DNA from: Diploscapter coronatus
Taxonomy: Eukaryota > Nematoda > Chromadorea > Rhabditida > Rhabditidae
DNA: 64,000 bases
Assembly: GCA_964036155.1 (NCBI GenBank)
Contig: OZ038423.1
Span: 68,153,249-68,217,248 of the forward strand
Reading direction: 5' to 3'
Position numbers and translations under genes: made by a program. Every line of letters begins with the position of its first letter. Position 1 is the stretch's first letter. The notes below the pieces were generated by a model. That model was not told the origin of the DNA and ran no database searches. It saw nothing but the letters and a program-made list of their open reading frames with translations. Below are positions 25,301 through 37,500 of this stretch, one piece after another.

Positions 25301-28300
25301 ATTCGGAGGCAATCTGATGCCCTGGGAATGAGACGATATTCGAATTATGGAAGGTAAACTTTATTCTATGGATTTCCTTCAAATATGCTTCATTTTTTTC
25401 AAATTTTTACCTAGTAAATTTCTTGCACTACTGCGAAGAAAAGAAAGCCTTCTAAAACAAACCACTAACTGGAATAATATCGGAAACTGATGTGGTGTCC
25501 GTAATTTTGAACCATTTTCAAATTCAGATACCAAGTCCGTCACTTCAACGAGCTGGACCACGAATTGAATGCCAGACTTAACCGGTCTCACCTGTTCGCC
25601 AATGCTTATATGGACCAATTTTATTCCCCTCTGCTGGAGATTATCGCCAAACAGGCCGTCTTTGTCGCAGCAGCCGTTCTGGGAGTGCTTGTCGTGCTCT
25701 CGTCATGGGACGAGGACGTACTTCAGGTAAGCGATCTTGATAAAATGTATTCTCTGGAAATTAAAACGAGTTCTACTAAAATTATTCGAGGATTAATTAA
25801 TTCCAGTTTCTTTTCTAATTCTTTGAATCATACTTTAATGAGATTCAGTTGAAATTTAAAACGGAGCGAAAATTTTGGCTCAAACAATTTCGGTATCAAT
25901 CAGGATTAAAATACTCTTCAACGAAAACTCGATTTCTTCTGAAACATATTGAAATTTTGTGAAAATAAACTGGAATATATGGCAATTCGTAAATGCCGAG
26001 ACGACGAGGTCTATAGTTAGTGATAGGGAAGGGTAAGGAAGTAAGACGAAATAGTGTGGGAAAATAGGTCGTGTCATCCCGTAATTTCTAGTTGCCGAAT
26101 AGATTTCGTAGTTTTCAGATCGAGCACGTGATCACGGTGATGACTGGATGCGGTGTGGTCATTCTGATCTGCCGCGGTCTAATTCCGGACGAGAATTTGG
26201 TCTGGCAGCCTGAGGTCCTCCTCTCGCACGTCGCCAGCGAACTCCACTACGTTCCTAGTGAATGGAAGGGACAGGTACGGCTTTTTTTAGATATTATTTT
26301 TTCCTATTTTATTAAGCTGAAAAAGTGCGCATATTATTCTTTACATTTAAAAAAATATTTTGATATAGTATTTCTTGAAATGTTTCAAATAAAAAACCAA
26401 ATGGCAAGATCCAAACACAAGATTTCAGGCCCACACCGAACAGGTTCGTCACGAGTTTGAGCAGTACTTCCAACTCAAGTGGATGTTCATCGTCGAAGAA
26501 CTCAGCAGCCCGATTCTCACCCCGTTCATTCTTCTTTTCTGGCTCAGGCCGCGGTGCCGTCAACTGATCGGCTTCTTACACGACCACACGGAAAGCGTTC
26601 GGGGACTGGGCGACATTTGCTCGTTCGCAATGATGGACGTGGCTAGGCATGGAGATCCCACTTGGAATCAGGTGAGATTTATAAAGTACTATAAATCGAT
26701 CGGTGATTTTTTAGTTCCTTTTGAAATTTATATAAACTCAGATTGTTCTATCTTCGAAAGTATAATATTTAATCTAAAATTTGATTAAATTTTAAATTTT
26801 TAGGTGGAAAAACAGAAAGAAGAGGAGAAAGCGCGAGAAGTGACGGACAATGAAGCACACGGCGAAGCAGACGCCCCGAGAATGTTCACCGCCATGCAGG
26901 AGCAGAGGTTGGATTTGTTCTTTAATTTCTTGATTTTTTTATTTTTTGAATAGACAGACTTTGTATGTGCTGCATTCAGCGATTAATCTTCAATAAATGA
27001 TAATTCACGTTGTGAAAAATTGAAACATAGATTTTTCCTAAATCTTGTCTTCAATTATTATCTTCTCTATATTAGCAATTATATTATTTTTCGGGAGATG
27101 ACAAACAGACATGAAAATTTTAAATCTATAACTTTCAGAGCTCGCGATGGAAAGACGGAATTATCTGTGCTGCACTTCGCGACCCTCAATCCGGAATGGA
27201 ATCCCCCGCCCGCGAGCGCTCAGTTCATCAGGAAGTTCAAGCATCGGGTAAAATTGTGATTTTCTTTCGAGAACTTAGAATTTTTTATAGGAAGGAAAAT
27301 AGAAAAGCAAAAAAACTTTATAAAGATTTTTATTAGGTTTTTTTTATTTTAATTATGAGGATCTTAAATTTCGAAAATATCAAGTTTTCAGCTGGAATAC
27401 GAGGCTTCGATGATCGGAAATCCAATGGGTCTTCCAGGTGCCGTTTTCACTCTTCCATATTTTCCATACTTTTCCTATTTATTTTTCTTTTATCCCAACT
27501 ATGAGCACATAGCTTTTTTTTTTCAAACCGTATCAAAAAGTCCAGAACTCTCTTCAAAATGCCTTGCAATACAATTTTAAAGTTAAGACTAAGATTGAAA
27601 TTTTATAATTCCAGACCGGAAAAATCTCCTCCTTGAGTCAGTTCACTCGCTCATCCCGACAAACAAAGCCACACCCGGAAGGAATCCGATCATTGGCAAG
27701 CTAAATTCGATTCTTTTAGATTTTCAAATTTTGTGCGATATTGAATACAGGTCATCGTTTATTTCATGTGTAAAGTCATTATGTGAAACTTTTAAGCATA
27801 GCATTTTTCTTTATCATTTGCTTTTTGATAAAATATTGAAGATTTCACTTGAAAGTGCACAATCTTGTGAAATTTTTTTCTAATCACGTGCATTTAGACA
27901 TAATTTGAATATTCTTCATGAAAACGCTTCATTTGGAATTTGAAACATGTTTTTATTTCGAAATTTCAGCGAATTGCCTCAACCGTATCGATGGTCCCTT
28001 AGAAACGACTACGACAAACGTGCTGGCGACGATTCAAAAGAGCAACCCCTTGGCGGCGGAGTCACTCACAAACAGTCTCCATCAAAGCGGTGAAACTTGA
28101 TTTTATATTAACTAAATAATAGTCTACAAATGCATATATCATATGTTGAACAGTTTGGATTATTATGGACTTTGATGAAACATAATATCTCGAGAATTCT
28201 TAAAATTACACCAATTCGATGAGTTTTTAATAAGCTTCAAAAAGAGAAATTTATCAAATTTGGTGCAATGCATATATAAGTACATCAGTTGTAGTGTATC

Positions 28301-29448
28301 ATCTTTTCTAAAAAAAAGATAATAATTTTCAATTGCAGGCCTGGAAACGGATTCCGCCGCTGCGGATATGCGAGTGCAGGCGCTATTCCTGAGAAACCTG
28401 CATGAGGAAAGCATTAATCTTCGGACTAGCAGTGCCATGGGCATGGGCTCGATTTTGAGGTACAAATATCCGGCCTACTGAATTTGCCACTTTTTGGACT
28501 TATCATCAGCTCTTTTTCTTCATATTTCTCGCGTTTGTCTACACTCCCTCGCCCTAGAGCCCGGTGACAAGTTCAAAGATGGAATATTCAATAGACTAAA
28601 AATTGACCCAGGCCAAAATTCGACATTTTTCTCTGTTCGAAAATCCTATCGTTTTCTCATGTACCAGATTAAAAATGGTTGAAACAGCAACTTATTGATT
28701 TGTTATAAGTTTATCATACAATTTAGGTTATTATTTTAGGGATTACGGTGGTGCGGGAGCTCAATCAATGAGAAGCGTTTTTGGAGTTCCGAATATCCCG
28801 CCTGTTACTGGTAAGGAATATTTCTTCGACTGTTATTTCGTGTTCTATGATAAGAATGAATTTCGAAGTGGAAAAGTTAAGTATGGTTCAAGATTTTTGA
28901 GGGCTCTTACTGCTTAAATTCTATTAATTCAGCCGCTCTATTTCTAGTAGATCAAAATTTGAAATTTCCAGACTCACTGATCGACGTCGATCAATCGACT
29001 TATGGTGGCAATGCGGCCGCAGCAAGGAGTCGACTCGTCTTGCGACCGGGGGTAAATTATTCTAGTTTTTAAAAATGAATGAAAGTTATGATGGTCACGA
29101 GAACTAGAAATGACGAGATGGCCAGACCTATATTTTGCCACACTATCTTCACCTAATTTCTCATCCTCTTCTATCTCTAACTATAGGTCTCATGACCTAA
29201 AAACGCTGATGGTATCTTTGTAAATTATTTTAAAACTATCCGATTAACCAATAAAGCCAAATTTACGATTTTACTCTTCAGAGAAATTTGAAATTTATTT
29301 TTTCCTCTAAAAATTGCAATTCTGACTATATTAATTTCAGACGGACATCACGACGCACGACGAAAGAGATGAAGACGAGAGGGAGGATGATCAGAAATCC
29401 GATGATGACGACGATCAGCCGCCCCCGCAAAACTTTGAAGGAGTTTAG
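22347..29448 (+). CDS. atg-9: Autophagy protein ATG9 (lipid scramblase)
   Basis: The model has 23 exons and about 890 residues. Exons: 22347-22382, 22475-22617, 22866-23055, 23301-23396, 23445-23549, 23714-23839, 24272-24361, 24518-24625, 24667-24764, 24877-24967, 25211-25353, 25528-25726, 26119-26274, 26429-26671, 26804-26907, 27139-27247, 27392-27437, 27615-27704, 27970-28089, 28339-28459, 28740-28810, 28972-29051, 29341-29448. Family hallmarks are YEYHQGGGFRCI, a CIDYDVLF segment, HFNELDHELNARL and the C-terminal ALFLRNLHEES box. Hydrophobic helices lie near residues 150, 210, 370-400, 445-465 and 480. ATG9 is the only multispanning membrane protein of core autophagy; its trimer moves lipids between leaflets as phagophores grow. 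The N- and C-termini are low-complexity and charged. The intron at 27705 has a GC donor. The acceptor at 22865 is the least certain junction. Confidence 0.95.
23863..24074. mobile_element. 212-bp inverted-repeat MITE with TAA target duplication
   Basis: Lies in an atg-9 intron. The left end GAGGCGCTCCATGAATAAGC pairs with the right end, whose reverse complement reads GAGCCGTCCCACGAATAAAC, and the arms match again further inward around GGTAAAAGTATATAAAATC. TAA flanks both ends (23860-23862 and 24075-24077), which fits the 3-bp TWA duplication of PIF/Harbinger elements. No coding capacity. Confidence 0.75.
25988..26090 (+). mobile_element. Short MITE family A, copy 2
   Basis: Sits in the atg-9 intron before exon 13. 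It shares the CTATAGTTAG block and GAAATAGTGTGGGAAAATAG core with copy 1 and has AAATGCCGAGA / CCCGTAATTT ends. See copies at 8459 and 29104. Confidence 0.65.
29104..29195 (-). mobile_element. Short MITE family A, copy 3 (inverted)
   Basis: In the last atg-9 intron. Read on the minus strand it gives the same block order as the other copies: CTATAGTTAG, then a purine-rich run, GATAGTGTGG, and a CTCGTCATTTCTAG terminus. Two copies in one gene in opposite orientation argue for separate insertions. Confidence 0.65.
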
Positions 29449-30250
29449 ACACCCTCGCAAAATTCAGATATCTTTTAAATACCTGAAAACCAATTTGAAA
29501 GACTTTCCCCTGAAAAACGATGCATAATCCGTCTTATTGTTCTTTAAAATAAGTTCTTGGAATGGCAAAAACTAGCATATTTCTTTGGTATAGTGAAGTA
29601 GAAAGGATGATGATTTTGCTTTTTCAAAGGATTTTTGAAGACCCCGAAAAAACGCAATTGTATGATACATGCTTTTAGAAGATACGAGAATTGCTCAAAT
29701 TTGGTCTTATTTTTCATGGATTTCTGACAATTCAATACTTGTTTTATTTGGAAATATCACGTTTTCTTTTTTTTCATTTTTGCAAGATCACTAGTCTCGT
29801 TTTTCCGTTGATTTTCCTAGCAAAAATCAAAGATATTACAGGTTCATTTTTTGTATTTAGGTAAAGTTTTGCCTAAAATTTTGAATTTTCGCTTATTTTT
29901 CGATTTATTTCAATCCAACGACTTTTGCAGAGACACAGTCAAAATTAACGATTTTCGATACTGATAAACACTATGATTTGGATAAGTCTCTTGAAAACGC
30001 TAGTAGAGAGTGTGAATGACAAACTTCAATTCCTTGTGAGAGTAGAGATAGAATTTCAAGAAAATTATCCTGATCATTTAGATACTAGACTTGCCTAGAT
30101 TCAAAAATATTCTTTTAGAAATGTCGCCCTTACCTCAGCAGGCTACTTGTATATATTTGGGTTATTTCGTCTTTTCATCGTATTTTTCATATTTGGAGTC
30201 TGCAACTTTTTCAGATTCCAAAATGAAATACGTTTTTCTCGCCTTTTTCG

Positions 30251-30256
30251 AATAAA
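30251..30256 (+). terminator. Probable atg-9 poly(A) signal
   Basis: An AATAAA about 800 bases after the atg-9 stop. It lies about 100 bases before the trans-splice-like acceptor of the next gene, the spacing expected between genes of a nematode operon. Confidence 0.55.
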
Positions 30257-30346
30257 GTCTTGGTTCTTCAGTATTTAACTTTGAGAGGAGACAACGTTTC
30301 ATGGCGTTTCATATTTGTGTTGGTTTTATTTTGAAAAAAATAAAAG

Positions 30347-30353
30347 ATTTCAG
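30347..30353 (+). promoter_or_regulatory. Probable trans-splice acceptor of the rrp36 gene
   Basis: A strong 3' splice consensus (GATTTCAG) ends at 30353, only three bases before the ATG, and no upstream exon pairs with it. This is typical of spliced-leader addition; with the close upstream poly(A) signal it fits SL2-type operon processing. Confidence 0.6.
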
Positions 30354-30356
30354 AAA

Positions 30357-31949
30357 ATGGAGCCACCCTCCAGTTCCGATAGCCCAATTGGTCGGAGGAC
30401 GTTTCCCAAGAAAGTCACCGGCGGTCCTCCAGCTCAAAGCCCACTGAGCCAGGCATTTTGCCAAAAGTCAGAATTTTTGAAAAGAAATTATTTCAGAATT
30501 CGAAGAAAGCGAAGGGCAAACACCGTCCGAAAGAGATCAGTTCCAAGCGTCCGGTCGGCAATAAAAACCCGTTCTTCAAAAATGGGGATAAGAAAAATAA
30601 GTTGGTTTCTTTAAATAAATAGAAAACATTTAGAATATTAGACGATTTATACCAAAGTGAGACGTTTTGGAACAAAAATAAAGAAGGAGCTCACTTTGTC
30701 ATCTGTTATAAAATATCTCGCTTCTGTACAAAACGTTTGAAACACGTCAATTTAAATTAGAAAAAGATACTTTAAAAAATTCTAAAATGTTTAAAATTTT
30801 TAGAAGATGGGATCCCCGTTTCGACCCGCGCGCAGGCGAATTCCGACCTCACGTTTTTCAAGAAGATTACGAATTTCTCGACGAAATTCGGCAAGAAGAG
30901 GAAAAGGTGGATTTTTATTTATTTTTGCTTAGAGAATTAAAATTTTCAGGGTCTTCAAAAAGCGCTAAAATCTTCTGAAAGACGTGGAAACGAGGACCGG
31001 GCTGAGGAGATCAAAATGGTGGGAGTTTTTTTCTTTGAAAATTATATCTTTTTTATTCTCAATGTTTAGATGTGATGGATAATTCACGAATAAACAAGTA
31101 GCTATTTATCAGTATTTTTTCTAATGAGATAAAATTTTCGGGAAGCTATGCATTTCATAAAAATGCGTTTCTAAATAAAAATTTGAATTATTCAGACACT
31201 CAAGAAAATGAAGGACCGACGGAAGACGACTGAAGAACAGAAGCGTCAGAGGGAAACGAGGAGACAACTGGAAGAGGAGAATGTGGAGCGCATGCTCAAA
31301 GGCGAGAAGCCCATCTTCAAGACCAAAGGTAAAATCGTTATTTTTTAAATTAAATACAAAGAAGTAGGTGCAGTATTTATGGTCTCCTGTGAATGAGTAA
31401 TAGAGCATTTTGTAAAAATTGTTAGGTTTTGATAATTCCTGATTTAAAATTTCAAGCAATACTTATGAGATCCTTTAGGAAATGATTCGAAATTTAAAAA
31501 ATACATAGAAATTCCTTAGAAAGTTGATAGAAATTTCTGAAGCTTAATTTATTTTTGCCAATTTTCAGCCCAACTTCGCCAACTCGACGCCGAAGTCAAA
31601 TTCACGCAGCTCAAAAAGGACGGGAAATTACAAAAGTACATGGAAAGGTGCACATTTTCAAGATATTTTTCCTTCATTAAATTTCTCAAAAAATGTTTCT
31701 AAATTTTAAAATCTTTTTTTATTTTGTTCTTTCAAATATCTATTATCTTATCATCCACATCGTCTTCCATAACTTGTTTTTATCAAGAAAATTTTTAAAA
31801 AAAGTTTTCTCGAATTTTTCAGAAAACTGAAAAATAAGGCCCGTGTCGAGAAATTCAAGGCTAAGAAAGAAGCGGAAAATATGGAGCAGAAGGGCAAACC
31901 GCAAAGACTCGTGGACGACTTCAACGCCAAATATGGATACGTCAATTGA
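30357..31949 (+). CDS. rRNA-processing protein RRP36-like
   Basis: The model has seven exons and 236 residues. Exons: 30357-30452, 30497-30600, 30804-30906, 30950-31018, 31196-31328, 31569-31647, 31823-31949. The signature KHRPKEISSKRPV, then RWDPRFDPRAGEF, a Glu/Arg-rich coiled-coil middle and a Lys-rich C-terminus ending in DDFNAKYGYVN match the RRP36 family in order. RRP36 acts in the nucleolus in early pre-18S rRNA cleavage as part of the small-subunit processome. The first intron (44 bases) appears to use a GC donor at 30453. An alternative GT donor 39 bases earlier would also keep frame but would discard GC-rich coding-like sequence. Position between atg-9 and the cyclophilin suggests an operon. 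Confidence 0.88.
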
Positions 31950-32237
31950 GAACAGCGCCATTCTTCAAAATTACGCCTTAAAATAGATTATTATTTTTAA
32001 ATGACTTTACGACATGAGATCTAATTTTTCCATATTATTTGCTTTTATTTTGAAATTTAGAACTCGTCATAACGTCATTTAAAAATTTCCTATTTTTAAC
32101 CATGTTTTTGTTAATGATTTCTTGTTGATTTTTCAAAGAAATGATTTTTGTTGAAAAGTTGTCATTTTCTTCGTGGGAAATATCGATTTTATATCGATCG
32201 ATTGATATCTTTGAGTTTTATTGATTTAAAAAATGCT

Positions 32238-32244
32238 CTTTTAG
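32238..32244 (+). promoter_or_regulatory. Probable trans-splice acceptor of the cyclophilin gene
   Basis: TCTTTTAG ends at 32244, six bases before the ATG, with no upstream donor to pair with. It lies 295 bases after the rrp36 stop, within normal operon spacing. Confidence 0.5.
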
Positions 32245-32250
32245 ATCAAA

Positions 32251-33944
32251 ATGGTCTTCCTGCATCGCGGTTTCAGCCTCATTTCTAAGGCCGTTCGAAA
32301 TGCATCTCAGCAAGCTGCTAGGTAAAAAATAATACATGTTTAATGAAAAATCTAATTTGAAATTAATTTCTCCTGATATTTTCGTTGAAAAATTATCTTC
32401 TAGGTAATTTGTGATTTTTTCAGGAGCAAAGTATTCCTGGACGTGCAAATCGACGCGAAGCCAGCGGGTAGAATCGAAATTGAGGTTGGGCTTGATATAA
32501 TAATTGGCACTTGGACACATTGAACATCTTGATAAGTGCAATTTGCGAAATTTTTAAACTTATTGAATTTATGATTTGTTGAATGTTTGAAATTTTTATC
32601 AAATGAGGCCTAAAAATAGCTCAAGAATCAAAATGCTTTTCAAACAGTCTAATCTTCAACTTTCTGAAATCTATCAGTTGTTCTTTCAAAGATTTGTTAA
32701 AGGAACAACTCAACATTTTCTAAAAATGATGTTTGTTTGTCATTAAAATCACTGAAACTTATTCGAATAATATAAGTCTCAGAAATTAGAATAAGTTGAA
32801 TTTAATTTGAGTTGTTCAACGACGTTGTTCCCAAGACGAGCGAGAACTTCCGTGCGCTGTGCACTGGTGAGAAGGGCAAGGGCAAGTCGGGTGCGCCTCT
32901 TCATTACAAAGGATCCACTTTCCACAGAATCATTCCGGACTTCATGATTCAGGTTACTTTTTCATTTACTTTATTTTCCTAGCGATTTATTTAGTGATAA
33001 AGTTCTTCAATCATAATTTGTGATTTTTTATAGCTCAGGGTGTGAATAATATTCTAGGTCCAGACTTCAAATCGAAAATGATTTTCTGTAAATTTGAAAA
33101 TCTTAAAATTTCATAGATTTGTTATTGGGTATCGCACAAAGCGATTGAATTAATGTCCTTGAAATATCCTATTTCAAATTTCTTGATACCTATCTATTTT
33201 TTTTATTTTAAAAGATTACCAGAACACAAGGCTATAGACCAGTATCGTTTTAACAGTTAAAGATGATTGAGATCATATTTTTCTGCAACTTATTTAAACA
33301 AATTTCAGGGTGATATTAAAAAAAAACTCCAGGATAATTGTTTTAATTTTAAATTTTCAGGGCGGTGACTTCACGGCACACAACGGCACGGGTGGCGAGT
33401 CGATTTACGGGCATAAATTCGAGGACGAAAATTTCGTAAAGAAGCACGCGGGCCCAGGCACCGTTTCTATGGTCAGTATGTTTTAGATTTCGGAAAAGAC
33501 TGAAAATGAGAATATTCCAAGAAACGTTAGGAAAATGTTGGCTGCGAGTATTTCTAGTTATTTTAAATTTCAATTTATCTAGAAGTAAACATTTACAGGC
33601 CAATGCCGGCCCCGGCACCAACGGCAGTCAGTTCTTCATCTGCACGGTGGATACGCCTTGGTAGATTTTTACAAAATAGACGAAATGATTGAGTTCGAAT
33701 GAAAGAAATGAGTTGTTTCTGTTTTGCTTGCTTGGCTAGCCATCATGTCTAAGATTTTTAATTGCTATAAAATGCTCAAAATTAAGGAATTCCAATTTTC
33801 AGGCTGGACGATAAACACGTGGTGTTCGGCCATGTGGTGGACGGCATGGACGTGGTGCGGAAGGTCGAATCGATGGGCAGTCGCTCGGGCAAACCCCAGA
33901 AAAAGGTGACCATCGCGGACTGCGGAGAAATCAAAAATGAGTAA
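32251..33944 (+). CDS. Cyclophilin-type peptidyl-prolyl isomerase with N-terminal extension
   Basis: The model has six exons and 195 residues. Exons: 32251-32321, 32424-32484, 32812-32952, 33361-33471, 33599-33660, 33803-33944. The isomerase fold starts near residue 26 ([16 protein letters not shown]) and has the full active-site set: [15 protein letters not shown] with catalytic Arg and Gln, the [11 protein letters not shown] motif, the cyclosporin-contact Trp in [12 protein letters not shown], and its His. It should catalyse proline cis-trans isomerisation in protein folding. The first 25 residues ([20 protein letters not shown]) are basic, Ser-rich and free of acidic residues, as in a mitochondrial presequence; this targeting is inferred. 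The acceptor before exon 3 is TTTGAG. It resembles the worm cyn family, but I cannot assign a member. Confidence 0.93.
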
Positions 33945-34239
33945 ATCTTCAAAGTTACTCAATTTTTGGAAAATTATTCATTTTTATCTGATCACCACTT
34001 TTTCCAAATTAATTCGATTTTCCAATAGACCAAGAAGTTTTCTTTTCCAATCTCAACACGTCCAGAGTTGAATTGAATTTTTAAGGTTAGATTTAGCCTC
34101 GTTGTTAAAGATTTTCAGAAACTTTATTATTTTAGGATAGAATTCTGTTGAATTTCATTTCTTTCACATCTAGACTCTAGAACTTGTTATTCGGATGTTA
34201 TTTATCCATTGTTGGTTTTCTTTCAAATTTTCACTTTTC

Positions 34240-34245
34240 AATAAA
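34240..34245 (+). terminator. Cyclophilin poly(A) signal
   Basis: AATAAA about 300 bases after the cyclophilin stop, in the short convergent gap before the minus-strand cathepsin gene. Confidence 0.6.
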
Positions 34246-34448
34246 TCTTTAAGTTAATCCAAGGAAAGCGTTGAGTAATTACGGTAATCTAGTATTTTTC
34301 AAACTTTCAAACATATAAATTTCAATTCGTTTATTTACATAGATTTGAGATTGCAAGATTTATTAGTTATTAGGGCAGAAATTAAGTGGAAACATCGAAA
34401 ATGTGGGTAGATCTACATAAATACAGCGATTATTATTGTCGTTGGCAT

Positions 34449-34454
34449 TTTATT
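34449..34454 (-). terminator. Cathepsin B gene poly(A) signal
   Basis: AATAAA on the minus strand, about 65 bases downstream of the cathepsin stop codon. The two convergent genes therefore end within roughly 200 bases of each other. Confidence 0.65.
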
Positions 34455-34519
34455 GAGCACTCGTTGACACGCTTGGTTGGAAGATTGCGTATTTGTGTAT
34501 TTTTAGATGGTGTAGTGGT

Positions 34520-37500
34520 TTATACCTTGGCCATACCTGGAATTTTTACATTTTTATCGAAAGCACCAGAAAATGGATTTCTAAGAGCCTACCGGCGACG
34601 ATGGCGTGCTCGATACCGCACTCGTTGGTTCCACGGATGATGCGGAAATAGCCGTTCTCACCCTGAAATTTAGCTTATTTGTTTTGTTTTGTTTTTCAAA
34701 TCTCCTAATGCTTTTTCGAAAACTGTTTAGCAATGGCTTTTTTGACATTTCAAGCCCCCATAGATAGCATCTTTCTGGTACTCACCCAGTCAGTGTTCCA
34801 GGAGTTGGCGACGAGCCAGTAGGGGGTCGATCCGTCCTTGCCCCATCCGAGGATTCTGACGGCGTGACCGCCGAGCTGTCTGCCCGAGGTGTGCACGTAG
34901 ACTCCGGACTTGTAGTTGTAGAAGTCCTCATAGACGGTGTAGGCGGCCTCAACGGGTCCGTTGGTCATGATCTCCTGCAATTAGTATTATTATTTTAGAT
35001 AAACTCAATTCAGCGCCAACTCAGTTACTTGAAAAAAAGCTAATCAAGTAACCATCATGCCAAATTTGTGCAAACAAGATAACAATTTGCTATGCCATTC
35101 TTTTCATCATAATGCTCTAAAGATGAAATAGAAATGATATGATCGTTCAGTCCCAATCGTATTTGATTGGAAAGGGTAGAAAGGATTTGTCTAACGCTAT
35201 TTCGCATGATGGCCAACTGGCTATTGTTCCAGGCTGTCAATTAGCTGTAAAGCGTGGGTTTATACGCTAACGATTATCACATGCCTGCTGGATAGCAGCG
35301 ACGGTCTTGCCGACAGCGTAGGCAGTCTTTCCGTAGTGCTTGTCAGCAGACCAGGAATTCGAGTATCCGGACTGGCACTCCTTCTTGCAGGCGGGTGTTG
35401 GGTACTCGCTGTTCGGGCACGGACCATAGTAGGTCTGTCCGGCGTGGTGTCCGCACGGGGCGATCGAATAAGGCTGGCAGCTGCTCTTGTCGGCTAAATA
35501 TTCGCATTTCAGCCTCATCGATCACACAATCAAATAGTTCAACTACCGTAGTTGGCACCAGTGACGACACCCTGGCCGACCCAGTACTTCCAGGCCTCGA
35601 TGGGGTAGCCTCCCTGGCATCCTGAAAAAAACGGTGATTATTACGAAACCTACGTCAATGACTTTTTCTTTGTTTTTGTTGTTGCATTTGGCCTTTCACT
35701 GCACCCCTAATAAAACTCATTTTGATAAAGAGTTCCGCAATCAGACCCCCAATAAAAATGCCTATCAGCAATTTAATTTTACTGTCCGGACATGTGTCTG
35801 TCTTATCAGGACTCCTGAATGAATTCCCAATCGGAGGAAAAAGATTAGCAGGACGCGCGTGCGTCAGTAAGCCAATAATACTTCCAAAATTGATAAAAAA
35901 AATTGCTGATTTACTGCCTGATTACTGGCTATAATCCGGAATCATAAGACAAAAGAGTTGAGAATTAGTTTGAATTTTCTGCGTTTTTCTCGATAGTTCT
36001 TATCAGCAGAAAGAGAAACTCGAAAAGAAGGGTCTCCGTGAAAGCGAAATTCCCAATGCAACAATGCATAAACTAAAAGAATATTTGAAAAAAACTCATG
36101 ATGAAAGAAATAAAAAGCAGGAATAGAGTCGTGTTACGGACATCATGAGATTTTTCTGATCATTGAAACAAAAATGATGCACTGACCGTCACCGCATCTG
36201 AATCCAGGATATTTGGATTTGTCACAATGTCGCGCAACACGAAAATGTCGCAACATAGCATGCTGAGACATTTTCGTGTTGCGCGACATTGCGGGCAATC
36301 CAAATTACGTTCGTCCGCAGCAAGAGAGGATATCGTTGGAGGAGAGTTCGCCGGTGAAGGCGGCGTTGGACTGGATGCAAGTTCTGTCGGACATGGCCTC
36401 GGCGGCACCGAACGACCAGCAAGATCCTGGAATATTTCGGGTTCGAATGAAATCCATTTGCTCCCTAACAAATCTGGGCAGACTTTCAATCAGTACGAGA
36501 GTTGTTATGTGAACTGTTGTGATCCGTAATAAGATTCTAGCGGAACGCTTTGATTCAAGGTGGTGGTGGTTCGTAAGAAGAATCTGCTTTCCTCTCTGCC
36601 CAGGTCTGTTTCCGAGTGACTTACCGCAGTCAGACTGATCTCTGATGTATCCGATGCTGGGGCACTTGGGCCACTGCGTTCGGGAATCGAAGCTGTCGGG
36701 CTGCAAGGATAGTTGCTTAGTCTCAGACCTTACAGAGGTGCAAACTGACGATGTCGGCCTCGTTGATCGGCATCTCCGGAGCGCGGTGCTCGTCAGAAGG
36801 AGGGGCAGCGTACTTCACGTCCATCAGCTTCTTCTGCAGGGTCTCGACGCTGAAGCTGGGCACCTCAGCCTGAATTTTGAAAGGTTCGAGGCGAATGGAA
36901 TGGAAACTCGGAGATGCATCAACTCCTCCTCTACTTCACAATGGAAGCTTTGCAACTTTAGAGGCGTAATGGAAAGTTTCTGAGATGGAACTCATGGCAA
37001 TGACAATAATGGATCAAATTCGAGTAGATTGGCCTCAAGATCTTTAATGGCCTGCTAGAAATTTCTAAGATTGCACCTCTTGATAATAGTACTTAATTGC
37101 TATCCCTTCAAGAGGATACGATCTTTCGAATGAGAATCTAAAGAAGCGACTTAATCGCGCCGTTGTAGTACTCGATTTTGATCATGCCGCCCATGAACAG
37201 TATCAGAAGATGATGATTTCCGGCATCATTTTTAATCTTTGAAATTTACCTTCCACAGGTTTTGCTTCTTGTTGACATAGTCGACGAGAGCGGGTCCGGT
37301 GAGGGACTCGGCTCCGGACTCGACCTTGTTGCCTAAAATACCTTCATCATTCCACTCTAATCCAAATTCAAAACACATTCAGAGACTCACGAAGATTTAT
37401 TTGCTTCATGGCAACAACCAACAACAAAGAGAATGGTACACATGCTAGTAGATGGGGGAGCAGGCTCGTTCACTAGTAAGAAATGAAATGAGTTTGAAAG

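Noticed and set aside
27705..27750. Using the GT donor at 27751 instead of the GC donor at 27705 in atg-9
   Set aside because: It gives phase 2 and forces the next exon into a frame that then runs into a stop in the conserved ALFLRNLHEES exon; the GC donor restores the correct frame.
36701..36749. Alternative donors in the cathepsin propeptide (phase 1 sites near 36728 and 36748)
   Set aside because: They break the frame into [20 protein letters not shown] at 36749 is phase 0 and gives a normal 49-base intron.
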